Position numbers and translations under genes: made by a program. A stretch of DNA of 64,000 nt. Source: Auanema rhodensis (Eukaryota; Nematoda; Chromadorea; Rhabditida; Rhabditidae). The stretch spans positions 62,001 to 126,000 of the forward strand of contig CAXKVF010000088.1 in assembly GCA_964057225.1 (NCBI GenBank), read 5' to 3'. This document shows, piece after piece, positions 12,497 through 26,576 of the stretch; the stretch's first letter is position 1; the number at the start of each line of letters is the position of its first letter. The notes under the pieces are model-generated. The model ran no database searches. It worked only from the letters and a program-made list of their open reading frames with translations, and had not been told where the DNA came from.

Positions 12497-14608
12497 TACC
12501 ATGAACCAATATCAATACAAATTTGTTTTTAGACTAATATGGACATGGGGAATCTAATTTTGAAAACCGCATCTCTTTATCTTTCACGTGAAGCGAGTTA
12601 CATACCAAGTGCACATTACGTGTACATTTAATTAGCATAAATTAAAGTTCACGTAAAATTCAAAGTCATGGTTACCATGCACCAATATCAATAAAAATTT
12701 GTTTTTAGACTAATATGGACATGGGGAATCTAATTTTGAAAACCGCATCTCTTTATCTTTCACGTGAAGCGAGTTACATACCAAGTGCACATCACGTGTA
12801 CATTTAATTAGCATAAATTAAAGTTCACGTAAATTTCAAAGTCATGGTTACCATGCACCAATATCAATAAAAATTTGTTTTTAGACTAATATGGACATGG
12901 GGAATCTAATTTTGAAAACCGCATCTCTTTATCTTTCACGTGAAGCGAGTTACATACCAAGTGCACATCACGTGTACATTTAATTAGCATAAATTAAAGT
13001 TCACGTAAATTTCAAAGTCATGGTTACCATGAACCAATATCAATACAAATTTGTTTTTAGACTAATATGGACATGGGGAATCTAATTTTGAAAACCGCAT
13101 CTCTTTATCTTTCACGTGAAGCGAGTTACATACCAAGTGCACATCACGTGTACATTTAATTAGCATAAATTAAAGTTCACGTAAATTTCAAAGTCATGGT
13201 TACCATGCACCAATATAAATAAAAATTTGTTTTTAGACTAATATGGACATGGGGAATCTAATTTTGAAAACCGCATCTCTTTATCTTTCACGTGAAGCGA
13301 GTTACATACCAAGTGCACATCACGTGTACATTTAATTAGCATAAATTAAAGTTCACGTAAATTTCAAAGTCATGGTTACCATGAACCAATATCAATACAA
13401 ATTTGTTTTTAGACTAATATGGACATGGGGAATCTAATTTTGAAAACCGCATCTCTTTATCTTTCACGTGAAGCGAGTTACATACCAAGTGCACATTACG
13501 TGTACATTTAATTAGCATAAATTAAAGTTCACGTAAAATTCAAAGTCATGGTTACCATGCACCAATATCAATAAAAATTTGTTTTTAGACTAATATGGAC
13601 ATGGGGAATCTAATTTTGAAAACCGCATCTCTTTATCTTTCACGTGAAGCGAGTTACATACCAAGTGCACATCACGTGTACATTTAATTAGCATAAATTA
13701 AAGTTCACGTAAATTTCAAAGTCATGGTTACCATGCACCAATATCAATAAAAATTTGTTTTTAGACTAATATGAACATGGGGAATCTAATTTTGGAAACC
13801 GCATCTCTTTATCTTTCACGTGAAGCGAGTTACATACCAAGTGCACATTACGTGTACATTTAATTAGCATAAATTAAAGTTCACGTAAAATTCAAAGTCA
13901 TGGTTACCATGCACCAATATCAATAAAAATTTGTTTTTAGACTAATATGGACATGGGGAATCTAATTTTGAAAACCGCATCTCTTTATCTTTCACGTGAA
14001 GCGAGTTACATACCAAGTGCACATCACGTGTACATTTAATTAGCATAAATTAAAGTTCACGTAAATTTCAAAGTCATGGTTACCATGCACCAATATCAAT
14101 AAAAATTTGTTTTTAGACTAATATGGACATGGGGAATCTAATTTTGAAAACCGCATCTCTTTATCTTTCACGTGAAGCGAGTTACATACCAAGTGCACAT
14201 CACGTGTACATTTAATTAGCATAAATTAAAGTTCACGTAAATTTCAAAGTCATGGTTACCATGAACCAATATCAATACAAATTTGTTTTTAGACTAATAT
14301 GGACATGGGGAATCTAATTTTGAAAACCGCATCTCTTTATCTTTCACGTGAAGCGAGTTACATACCAAGTGCACATCACGTGTACATTTAATTAGCATAA
14401 ATTAAAGTTCACGTAAATTTCAAAGTCATGGTTACCATGCACCAATATCAATAAAAATTTGTTTTTAGACTAATATGGACATGGGGAATCTAATTTTGAA
14501 AACCGCATCTCTTTATCTTTCACGTGAAGCGAGTTACATACCAAGTGCACATCACGTGTACATTTAATTAGCATAAATTAAAGTTCACGTAAATTTCAAA
14601 GTCATGGT
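12497..14608. repeat. F-type 5-monomer repeats leading into the 10-monomer unit
   Basis: F monomers (gaac+22C+121T+162A) at 12497 and 13377 are 5 monomers apart. Each is followed by gcac units, and gaac+22C monomers without 121T lie at 13025 and 14257. Monomer 13729 is a gcac unit with 46A, 67G, 121T and 162A, and starts the 10-monomer run described separately. Single-copy changes include 17A at 13217. Confidence 0.7.
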
Positions 14609-15488
14609 TACCATGAAGCAATATCAATAAAAATTTGTTTTTAGACTAATATGGACATGGGGAATCTAATTTTGAAAACCGCATCTCTTTATCTTTCACG
14701 TGAAGCGAGTTACATACCAAGTGCACATCACGTGTACATTTAATTAGCATAAATTAAAGTTCACGTAAATTTCAAAGTCATGGTTACCATGAACCAATAT
14801 CAATAAAAATTTGTTTTTAGACTAATATGGACATGGGGAATCTAATTTTGAAAACCGCATCTCTTTATCTTTCACGTGAAGCGAGTTACATACCAAGTGC
14901 ACATCACGTGTACATTTAATTAACATAAATTAAAGTTCACGTAAAATTCAAAGTCATGGTTACCATGCACCAATATCAATAAAAATTTGTTTTTAGACTA
15001 ATATGGACATGGGGAATCTAATTTTGAAAACCGCATCTCTTTATCTTTTACGTGAAGCGAGTTACATACCAAGTGCACATCACGTGTACATTTAATTAGC
15101 ATAAATTAAAGTTCACGTAAATTTCAAAGTCATGGTTACCATGAACCAATATCAATAAAAATTTGTTTTTAGACTAATATGGACATGGGGAATCTAATTT
15201 TGAAAACCGCATCTCTTTATCTTTCACGTGAAGCGAGTTACATACCAAGTGCACATTACGTGTACATTTAATTAGCATAAATTAAAGTTCACGTAAAATT
15301 CAAAGTCATGGTTACCATGCACCAATATCAATAAAAATTTGTTTTTAGACTAATATGGACATGGGGAATCTAATTTTGAAAACCGCATCTCTTTATCTTT
15401 CACGTGAAGCGAGTTACATACCAAGTGCACATCACGTGTACATTTAATTAGCATAAATTAAAGTTCACGTAAATTTCAAAGTCATGGT
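13729..15488. repeat. 10-monomer higher-order repeat, first copy
   Basis: The order is 46A+121T+162A, gcac, gcac, gaac+22C, gcac, gaag, gaac+162A, gcac+89T, gaac+121T+162A, gcac. It then begins again at 15489 with another 46A monomer. The same order reappears from 19537 (with two extra monomers) and from 21649, so this unit is shared across about 9 kb. Confidence 0.8.
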
Positions 15489-17600
15489 TACCATGAACCA
15501 ATATCAATACAAATTTGTTTTTAGACTAATATGAACATGGGGAATCTAATTTTGAAAACCGCATCTCTTTATCTTTCACGTGAAGCGAGTTACATACCAA
15601 GTGCACATTACGTGTACATTTAATTAGCATAAATTAAAGTTCACGTAAAATTCAAAGTCATGGTTACCATGCACCAATATCAATAAAAATTTGTTTTTAG
15701 ACTAATATGGACATGGGGAATCTAATTTTGAAAACCGCATCTCTTTATCTTTCACGTGAAGCGAGTTACATACCAAGTGCACATCACGTGTACATTTAAT
15801 TAGCATAAATTAAAGTTCACGTAAATTTCAAAGTCATGGTTACCATGAACCAATATCAATACAAATTTGTTTTTAGACTAATATGGACATGGGGAATCTA
15901 ATTTTGAAAACCGCATCTCTTTATCTTTCACGTGAAGCGAGTTACATACCAAGTGCACATCACGTGTACATTTAATTAGCATAAATTAAAGTTCACGTAA
16001 ATTTCAAAGTCATGGTTACCATGCACCAATATCAATAAAAATTTGTTTTTAGACTAATATGGACATGGGGAATCTAATTTTGAAAACCGCATCTCTTTAT
16101 CTTTCACGTGAAGCGAGTTACATACCAAGTGCACATCACGTGTACATTTAATTAGCATAAATTAAAGTTCACGTAAATTTCAAAGTCATGGTTACCATGA
16201 ACCAATATCAATAAAAATTTGTTTTTAGACTAATATGGACATGGGGAATCTAATTTTGAAAACCGCATCTCTTTATCTTTCACGTGAAGCGAGTTACATA
16301 CCAAGTGCACATCACGTGTACATTTAATTAGCATGAATTAAATTTCACGTAAATTTCAAAGTCATGGTTACCATGAACCAATATCAATAAAAATTTGTTT
16401 TTAGACTAATATGGACATGGGGAATCTAATTTTGAAAACCGCATCTCTTTATCTTTCACGTGAAGCGAGTTACATACCAAGTGCACATCACGTGTACATT
16501 TAATTAGCATAAATTAAAGTTCACGTAAATTTCAAAGTCATGGTTACCATGAACCAATATCAATAAAAATTTGTTTTTAGACTAATATGGACATGGGGAA
16601 TCTAATTTTGAAAACCGCATCTCTTTATCTTTCACGTGAAGCGAGTTACATACCAAGTGCACATCACGTGTACATTTAATTAGCATAAATTAAAGTTCAC
16701 GTAAATTTCAAAGTCATGGTTACCATGCACCAATATCAATAAAAATTTGTTTTTAGACTAATATGGACATGGGGAATCTAATTTTGAAAACCGCATCTCT
16801 TTATCTTTCACGTGAAGCGAGTTACATACCAAGTGCACATCACGTGTACATTTAATTAGCATAAATTAAAGTTCACGTAAATTTCAAAGTCATGGTTACC
16901 ATGCACCAATATCAATAAAAATTTGTTTTTAGACTAATATGGACATGGGGAATCTAATTTTGAAAACCGCATCTCTTTATCTTTCACGTGAAGCGAGTTA
17001 CATACCAAGTGCACATCACGTGTACATTTAATTAGCATAAATTAAAGTTCACGTAAATTTCAAAGTCATGGTTACCATGAACCAATATCAATAAAAATTT
17101 GTTTTTAGACTAATATGGACATGGGGAATCTAATTTTGAAAACCGCATCTCTTTATCTTTCACGTGAAGCGAGTTACATACCAAGTGCACATCACGTGTA
17201 CATTTAATTAGCATAAATTAAAGTTCACGTGAATTTCAAAGTCATGGTTACCATGAACCAATATCAATAAAAATTTGTTTTTAGACTAATATGGACATGG
17301 GGAATCTAATTTTGAAAACCGCATCTCTTTATCTTTCACGTGAAGCGAGTTACATACCAAGTGCACATCACGTGTACATTTAATTAGCATAAATTAAAGT
17401 TCACGTAAATTTCAAAGTCATGGTTACCATGAACCAATATCAATAAAAATTTGTTTTTAGACTAATATGGACATGGGGAATCTAATTTTGAAAACCGCAT
17501 CTCTTTATCTTTCACGTGAAGCGAGTTACATACCAAGTGCACATCACGTGTACATTTAATTAGCATAAATTAAAGTTCACGTAAATTTCAAAGTCATGGT

Positions 17601-19008
17601 TACCATGAAGCAATATCAATAAAAATTTGTTTTCAGACTAATATGGACATGGGGAATCTAATTTTGAAAACCGCATCTCTTTATCTTTCACGTGAAGCGA
17701 GTTACATACCAAGTGCACATCACGTGTACATTTAATTAGCATAAATTAAAGTTCACGTAAATTTCAAAGTCATGGTTACCATGAACCAATATCAATAAAA
17801 ATTTGTTTTTAGACTAATATGGACATGGGGAATCTAATTTTGAAAACCGCATCTCTTTATCTTTCACGTGAAGCGAGTTACATACCAAGTGCACATCACG
17901 TGTACATTTAATTAGCATAAATTAAAGTTCACGTAAATTTCAAAGTCATGGTTACCATGCACCAATATCAATAAAAATTTGTTTTTAGACTAATATGGAC
18001 ATGGGGAATCTAATTGTGAAAAGCGCATCTCTTTATCTTTCACGTGAAGCGAGTTACATACCAAGTGCACATCACGTGTACATTTAATTAGCATAAATTA
18101 AAGTTCACGTAAATTTCAAAGTCATGGTTACCATGAACCAATATCAATAAAAATTTGTTTTTAGACTAATATGGACATGGGGAATCTAATTTTGAAAACC
18201 GCATCTCTTTATCTTTCACGTGAAGCGAGTTACATACCAAGTGCACATCACGTGTACATTTAATTAGCATAAATTAAAGTTCACGTAAATTTCAAAGTCA
18301 TGGTTACCATGAAGCAATATCAATAAAAATTTGTTTTCAGACTAATATGGACATGGGGAATCTAATTTTGAAAACCGCATCTCTTTATCTTTCACGTGAA
18401 GCGAGTTACATACCAAGTGCACATCACGTGTACATTTAATTAGCATAAATTAAAGTTCACGTAAATTTCAAAGTCATGGTTACCATGAACCAATATCAAT
18501 AAAAATTTGTTTTTAGACTAATATGGACATGGGGAATCTAATTTTGAAAACCGCATCTCTTTATCTTTCACGTGAAGCGAGTTACATACCAAGTGCACAT
18601 CACGTGTACATTTAATTAGCATAAATTAAAGTTCACGTAAATTTCAAAGTCATGGTTACCATGCACCAATATCAATAAAAATTTGTTTTTAGACTAATAT
18701 GGACATGGGGAATCTAATTGTGAAAACCGCATCTCTTTATCTTTCACGTGAAGCGAGTTACATACCAAGTGCACATCACGTGTACATTTAATTAGCATAA
18801 ATTAAAGTTCACGTAAATTTCAAAGTCATGGTTACCATGCACCAATATCAATAAAAATTTGTTTTTAGACTAATATGGACATGGGGAATCTAATTGTGAA
18901 AACCGCATCTTTTTATCTTTCACGTGAAGCGAGTTACATACCAAGTGCACATCACGTGTACATTTAATTAGCATAAATTAAAGTTCACGTAAATTTCAAA
19001 GTCATGGT
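17601..19008. repeat. 4-monomer duplication marked by 34C (704 bp)
   Basis: 17601-18304 is gaag+34C, gaac, gcac+64G, gaac. At 18305 gaag+34C, gaac and gcac+64G follow again. The 64G monomer is then repeated at 18833 (with 79T) and 19009, giving three consecutive gcac+64G units at 18657-19184. I saw 64G only in this stretch. Monomer 17953 has an extra change at 72. Confidence 0.85.
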
Positions 19009-19184
19009 TACCATGCACCAATATCAATAAAAATTTGTTTTTAGACTAATATGGACATGGGGAATCTAATTGTGAAAACCGCATCTCTTTATCTTTCACG
19101 TGAAGCGAGTTACATACCAAGTGCACATCACGTGTACATTTAATTAGCATAAATTAAAGTTCACGTAAATTTCAAAGTCATGGT

Positions 19185-22100
19185 TACCATGAACCAATAT
19201 CAATAAAAATTTGTTTTTAGACTAATATGGACATGGGGAATCTAATTTTGAAAACCGCATCTCTTTATCTTTCACGTGAAGCGAGTTACATACCAAGTGC
19301 ACATTACGTGTACATTTAATTAGCATAAATTAAAGTTCACGTAAAATTCAAAGTCATGGTTACCATGCACCAATATCAATAAAAATTTGTTTTTAGACTA
19401 ATATGGACATGGGGAATCTAATTTTGAAAACCGCATCTCTTTATCTTTCACGTGAAGCGAGTTACATACCAAGTGCACATCACGTGTACATTTAATTAGC
19501 ATAAATTAAAGTTCACGTAAATTTCAAAGTCATGGTTACCATGAACCAATATCAATACAAATTTGTTTTTAGACTAATATGAACATGGGGAATCTAATTT
19601 TGAAAACCGCATCTCTTTATCTTTCACGTGAAGCGAGTTACATACCAAGTGCACATTACGTGTACATTTAATTAGCATAAATTAAAGTTCACGTAAAATT
19701 CAAAGTCATGGTTACCATGCACCAATATCAATAAAAATTTGTTTTTAGACTAATATGGACATGGGGAATCTAATTTTGAAAACCGCATCTCTTTATCTTT
19801 CACGTGAAGCGAGTTACATACCAAGTGCACATCACGTGTACATTTAATTAGCATAAATTAAAGTTCACGTAAATTTCAAAGTCATGGTTACCATGCACCA
19901 ATATCAATAAAAATTTGTTTTTAGACTAATATGGACATGGGGAATCTAATTTTGAAAACCGCATCTCTTTATCTTTCACGTGAAGCGAGTTACATACCAA
20001 GTGCACATCACGTGTACATTTAATTAGCATAAATTAAAGTTCACGTAAATTTCAAAGTCATGGTTACCATGAACCAATATCAATACAAATTTGTTTTTAG
20101 ACTAATATGGACATGGGGAATCTAATTTTGAAAACCGCATCTCTTTATCTTTCACGTGAAGCGAGTTACATACCAAGTGCACATCACGTGTACATTTAAT
20201 TAGCATAAATTAAAGTTCACGTAAATTTCAAAGTCATGGTTACCATGCACCAATATCAATAAAAATTTGTTTTTAGACTAATATGGACATGGGGAATCTA
20301 ATTTTGAAAACCGCATCTCTTTATCTTTCACGTGAAGCGAGTTACATACCAAGTGCACATCACGTGTACATTTAATTAGCATAAATTAAAGTTCACGTAA
20401 ATTTCAAAGTCATGGTTACCATGAAGCAATATCAATAAAAATTTGTTTTTAGACTAATATGGACATGGGGAATCTAATTTTGAAAACCGCATCTCTTTAT
20501 CTTTCACGTGAAGCGAGTTACATACCAAGTGCACATCACGTGTACATTTAATTAGCATAAATTAAAGTTCACGTAAATTTCAAAGTCATGGTTACCATGA
20601 ACCAATATCAATAAAAATTTGTTTTTAGACTAATATGGACATGGGGAATCTTATTTTGAAAACCGCATCTCTTTATCTTTCACGTGAAGCGAGTTACATA
20701 CCAAGTGCACATCACGTGTACATTTAATTAGCATAAATTAAAGTTCACGTAAATTTCAAAGTCATGGTTACCATGAAGCAATATCAATAAAAATTTGTTT
20801 TTAGACTAATATGGACATGGGGAATCTAATTTTGAAAACCGCATCTCTTTATCTTTCACGTGAAGCGAGTTACATACCAAGTGCACATCACGTGTACATT
20901 TAATTAGCATAAATTAAAGTTCACGTAAATTTCAAAGTCATGGTTACCATGAACCAATATCAATAAAAATTTGTTTTTAGACTAATATGGACATGGGGAA
21001 TCTAATTTTGAAAACCGCATCTCTTTATCTTTCACGTGAAGCGAGTTACATACCAAGTGCACATCACGTGTACATTTAATTAGCATAAATTAAAGTTCAC
21101 GTAAAATTCAAAGTCATGGTTACCATGCACCAATATCAATAAAAATTTGTTTTTAGACTAATATGGACATGGGGAATCTAATTTTGAAAACCGCATCTCT
21201 TTATCTTTTACGTGAAGCGAGTTACATACCAAGTGCACATCACGTGTACATTTAATTAGCATAAATTAAAGTTCACGTAAATTTCAAAGTCATGGTTACC
21301 ATGAACCAATATCAATAAAAATTTGTTTTTAGACTAATATGGACATGGGGAATCTAATTTTGAAAACCGCATCTCTTTATCTTTCACGTGAAGCGAGTTA
21401 CATACCAAGTGCACATTACGTGTACATTTAATTAGCATAAATTAAAGTTCACGTAAAATTCAAAGTCATGGTTACCATGCACCAATATCAATAAAAATTT
21501 GTTTTTAGACTAATATGGACATGGGGAATCTAATTTTGAAAACCGCATCTCTTTATCTTTCACGTGAAGCGAGTTACATACCAAGTGCACATCACGTGTA
21601 CATTTAATTAGCATAAATTAAAGTTCACGTAAATTTCAAAGTCATGGTTACCATGAACCAATATCAATACAAATTTGTTTTTAGACTAATATGAACATGG
21701 GGAATCTAATTTTGAAAACCGCATCTCTTTATCTTTCACGTGAAGCGAGTTACATACCAAGTGCACATTACGTGTACATTTAATTAGCATAAATTAAAGT
21801 TCACGTAAAATTCAAAGTCATGGTTACCATGCACCAATATCAATAAAAATTTGTTTTTAGACTAATATGGACATGGGGAATCTAATTTTGAAAACCGCAT
21901 CTCTTTATCTTTCACGTGAAGCGAGTTACATACCAAGTGCACATCACGTGTACATTTAATTAGCATAAATTAAAGTTCACGTAAATTTCAAAGTCATGGT
22001 TACCATGCACCAATATCAATAAAAATTTGTTTTTAGACTAATATGGACATGGGGAATCTAATTTTGAAAACCGCATCTCTTTATCTTTCACGTGAAGCGA

Positions 22101-22528
22101 GTTACATACCAAGTGCACATCACGTGTACATTTAATTAGCATAAATTAAAGTTCACGTAAATTTCAAAGTCATGGTTACCATGAACCAATATCAATACAA
22201 ATTTGTTTTTAGACTAATATGGACATGGGGAATCTAATTTTGAAAACCGCATCTCTTTATCTTTCACGTGAAGCGAGTTACATACCAAGTGCACATCACG
22301 TGTACATTTAATTAGCATAAATTAAAGTTCACGTAAATTTCAAAGTCATGGTTACCATGCACCAATATCAATAAAAATTTGTTTTTAGACTAATATGGAC
22401 ATGGGGAATCTAATTTTGAAAACCGCATCTCTTTATCTTTCACGTGAAGCGAGTTACATACCAAGTGCACATCACGTGTACATTTAATTAGCATAAATTA
22501 AAGTTCACGTAAATTTCAAAGTCATGGT
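19185..22528. repeat. 12-monomer higher-order repeat (2,112 bp) and its second start
   Basis: 19185-20416 (121T+162A, gcac, F+46A, gcac, gcac, gaac+22C, gcac) recurs at 21297-22528, offset 12 monomers. After 20417 the first copy carries gaag, gaac, gaag before the 162A/89T pair at 20945-21121. The second goes directly to it (22705-22881), two monomers shorter. It is a variant of the 10-monomer unit at 13729. Confidence 0.8.
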
Positions 22529-24640
22529 TACCATGAAGCAATATCAATAAAAATTTGTTTTTAGACTAATATGGACATGGGGAATCTAATTTTGAAAACC
22601 GCATCTCTTTATCTGTCACGTGAAGCGAGTTACATACCAAGTGCACATCACGTGTACATTTAATTAGCATAAATTAAAGTTCACGTAAATTTCAAAGTCA
22701 TGGTTACCATGAACCAATATCAATAAAAATTTGTTTTTAGACTAATATGGACATGGGGAATCTAATTTTGAAAACCGCATCTCTTTATCTTTCACGTGAA
22801 GCGAGTTACATACCAAGTGCACATCACGTGTACATTTAATTAGCATAAATTAAAGTTCACGTAAAATTCAAAGTCATGGTTACCATGCACCAATATCAAT
22901 AAAAATTTGTTTTTAGACTAATATGGACATGGGGAATCTAATTTTGAAAACCGCATCTCTTTATCTTTTACGTGAAGCGAGTTACATACCAAGTGCACAT
23001 CACGTGTACATTTAATTAGCATAAATTAAAGTTCACGTAAATTTCAAAGTCATGGTTACCATGAACCAATATCAATAAAAATTTGTTTTTAGACTAATAT
23101 GGACATGGGGAATCTAATTTTGAAAACCGCATCTCTTTATCTTTTACGTGAAGTGAGTTACATACCAAGTGCACATCACGTGTACATTTAATTAGCATAA
23201 ATTAAAGTTCACGTAAATTTCAAAGTCATGGTTACCATGAACCAATATCAATAAAAATTTGTTTTTAGACTAATATGGACATGGGGAATCTAATTTTGAA
23301 AACCGCATCTCTTTATCTTTCACGTGAAGCGAGTTACATACCAAGTGCACATCACGTGTACATTTAATCAGCATAAATTAAAGTTCACGTAAATTTCAAA
23401 GTCATGGTTACCATGCACCAATATCAATAAAAATTTGTTTTTAGACTAATATGGACATGGGGAATCTAATTTTGAAAACCGCATCTCTTTATCTTTCACG
23501 TGAAGCGAGTTACATACCAAGTGCACATCACGTGTACATTTAATTAGCATAAATTAAAGTTCACGTAAATTTCAAAGTCATGGTTACCATGAACCAATAT
23601 CAATAAAAATTTGTTTTTAGACTAATATGGACATGGGGAATCTAATTTTGAAAACCGCATCTCTTTATCTGTCACGTGAAGCGAGTTACATACCAAGTGC
23701 ACATCACGTGTACATTTAATTAGCATAAATTAAAGTTCACGTAAATTTCAAAGTCATGGTTACCATGAACCAATATCAATAAAAATTTGTTTTTAGACTA
23801 ATATGGACATGGGGAATCTAATTTTGAAAACCGCATCTCTTTATCTTTCACGTGAAGCGAGTTACATACCAAGTGCACATCACGTGTACATTTAATTAGC
23901 ATAAATTAAAGTTCACGTAAAATTCAAAGTCATGGTTACCATGCACCAATATCAATAAAAATTTGTTTTTAGACTAATATGGACATGGGGAATCTAATTT
24001 TGAAAACCGCATCTCTTTATCTTTTACGTGAAGCGAGTTACATACCAAGTGCACATCACGTGTACATTTAATTAGCATAAATTAAAGTTCACGTAAATTT
24101 CAAAGTCATGGTTACCATGAACCAATATCAATAAAAATTTGTTTTTAGACTAATATGGACATGGGGAATCTAATTTTGAAAACCGCATCTCTTTATCTTT
24201 TACGTGAAGCGAGTTACATACCAAGTGCACATCACGTGTACATTTAATTAGCATAAATTAAAGTTCACGTAAATTTCAAAGTCATGGTTACCATGAACCA
24301 ATATCAATAAAAATTTGTTTTTAGACTAATATGGACATGGGGAATCTAATTTTGAAAACCGCATCTCTTCATCTTTCACGTGAAGCGAGTTACATACCAA
24401 GTGCACATCACGTGTACATTTAATCAGCATAAATTAAAGTTCACGTAAATTTCAAAGTCATGGTTACCATGCACCAATATCAATAAAAATTTGTTTTTAG
24501 ACTAATATGGACATGGGGAATCTAATTTTGAAAACCGCATCTCTTTATCTTTCACGTGAAGCGAGTTACATACCAAGTGCACATCACGTGTACATTTAAT
24601 TAGCATAAATTAAAGTTCACGTAAATTTCAAAGTCATGGT
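22529..24640. repeat. 6-monomer higher-order repeat, two copies (1,056 bp each)
   Basis: Units 22529-23584 and 23585-24640 share the order 87G, 162A, gcac+89T, gaac+89T, gaac+137C, gcac. 87G is seen only in these two copies, which ties them together. Differences are the head of the first monomer (gaag against gaac), one change near position 98 of monomer 23057, and 82C at monomer 24289. Confidence 0.9.
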
Positions 24641-24816
24641 TACCATGAACCAATATCAATAAAAATTTGTTTTTAGACTAATATGGACATGGGGAATCTA
24701 ATTTTGAAAACCGCATCTCTTTATCTTTCACGTGAAGCGAGTTACATACCAAGTGCACATCACGTGTACATTTAATTAGCATAAATTAAAGTTCACGTAA
24801 ATTTCAAAGTCATGGT

Positions 24817-26576
24817 TACCATGCACCAATATCAATAAAAATTTGTTTTTAGACTAATATGGACATGGGGAATCTAATTTTGAAAACCGCATCCCTTTAT
24901 CTTTCACGTGAAGGGAGTTACATACCAAGTGCACATCACGTGTACATTTAATTAGCATAAATTAAAGTTCACGTAAATTTCAAAGTCATGGTTACCATGA
25001 AGCAATATCAATAAAAATTTGTTTTTAGACTAATATGGACATGGGGAATCTAATTTTGAAAACCGCATCTTTTTATCTTTCACGTGAAGGGAGTTACATA
25101 CCAAGTGCACATCACGTGTACATTTAATTAGCATAAATTAAAGTTCACGTAAATTTCAAAGTCATGGTTACCATGAACCAATATCAATAAAAATTTGTTT
25201 TTAGACTAATATGGACATGGGGAATCTAATTTTGAAAACCGCATCTCTTTATCTTTCACGTGAAGCGAGTTACATACCAAGTGCACATCACGTGTACATT
25301 TAATTAGCATAAATTAAAGTTCACGTAAATTTCAAAGTCATGGTTACCATGAACCAATATCAATAAAAATTTGTTTTTAGACTAATATGGACATGGGGAA
25401 TCTAATTTTGAAAACCGCATCTCTTTATCTTTCACGTGAAGCGAGTTACATACCAAGTGCACATCACGTGTACATTTAATTAGCATAAATTAAAGTTCAC
25501 GTAAATTTCAAAGTCATGGTTACCATGCACCAATATCAATAAAAATTTGTTTTTAGACTAATATGGACATGGGGAATCTAATTTTGAAAACCGCATCCCT
25601 TTATCTTTCACGTGAAGGGAGTTACATACCAAGTGCACATCACGTGTACATTTAATTAGCATAAATTAAAGTTCACGTAAATTTCAAAGTCATGGTTACC
25701 ATGAAGCAATATCAATAAAAATTTGTTTTTAGACTAATATGGACATGGGGAATCTAATTTTGAAAACCGCATCTTTTTATCTTTCACGTGAAGGGAGTTA
25801 CATACCAAGTGCACATCACGTGTACATTTAATTAGCATAAATTAAAGTTCACGTAAATTTCAAAGTCATGGTTACCATGAACCAATATCAATAAAAATTT
25901 GTTTTTAGACTAATATGGACATGGGGAATCTAATTTTGAAAACCGCATCTCTTTATCTTTCACGTGAAGCGAGTTACATACCAAGTGCACATCACGTGTA
26001 CATTTAATTAGCATAAATTAAAGTTCACGTAAATTTCAAAGTCATGGTTACCATGCACCAATATCAATAAAAATTTGTTTTTAGACTAATATGGACATGG
26101 GGAATCTAATTTTGAAAACCGCATCCCTTTATCTTTCACGTGAAGGGAGTTACATACCAAGTGCACATCACGTGTACATTTAATTAGCATAAATTAAAGT
26201 TCACGTAAATTTCAAAGTCATGGTTACCATGAAGCAATATCAATAAAAATTTGTTTTTAGACTAATATGGACATGGGGAATCTAATTTTGAAAACCGCAT
26301 CTCTTTATCTTTCACGTGAAGGGAGTTACATACCAAGTGCACATCACGTGTACATTTAATTAGCATAAATTAAAGTTCACGTAAATTTCAAAGTCATGGT
26401 TACCATGAACTAATATCAATAAAAATTTGTTTTTAGACTAATATGGACATGGGGAATCTAATTTTGAAAACCGCATCTCTTTATCTTTCACGTGAAGCGA
26501 GTTACATACCAAGTGCACATCACGTGTACATTTAATTAGCATAAATTAAAGTTCACGTAAATTTCAAAGTCATGGT
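24817..26576. repeat. 3- to 4-monomer repeats marked by 78C and 98G
   Basis: The trio gcac+78C+98G, gaag+79T+98G, gaac occurs at 24817, 25521 and 26049. The first copy has an additional gaac monomer (25345-25520). The third lacks 79T and has 11T in its gaac monomer (26411). 78C is found nowhere else that I noticed. Confidence 0.88.
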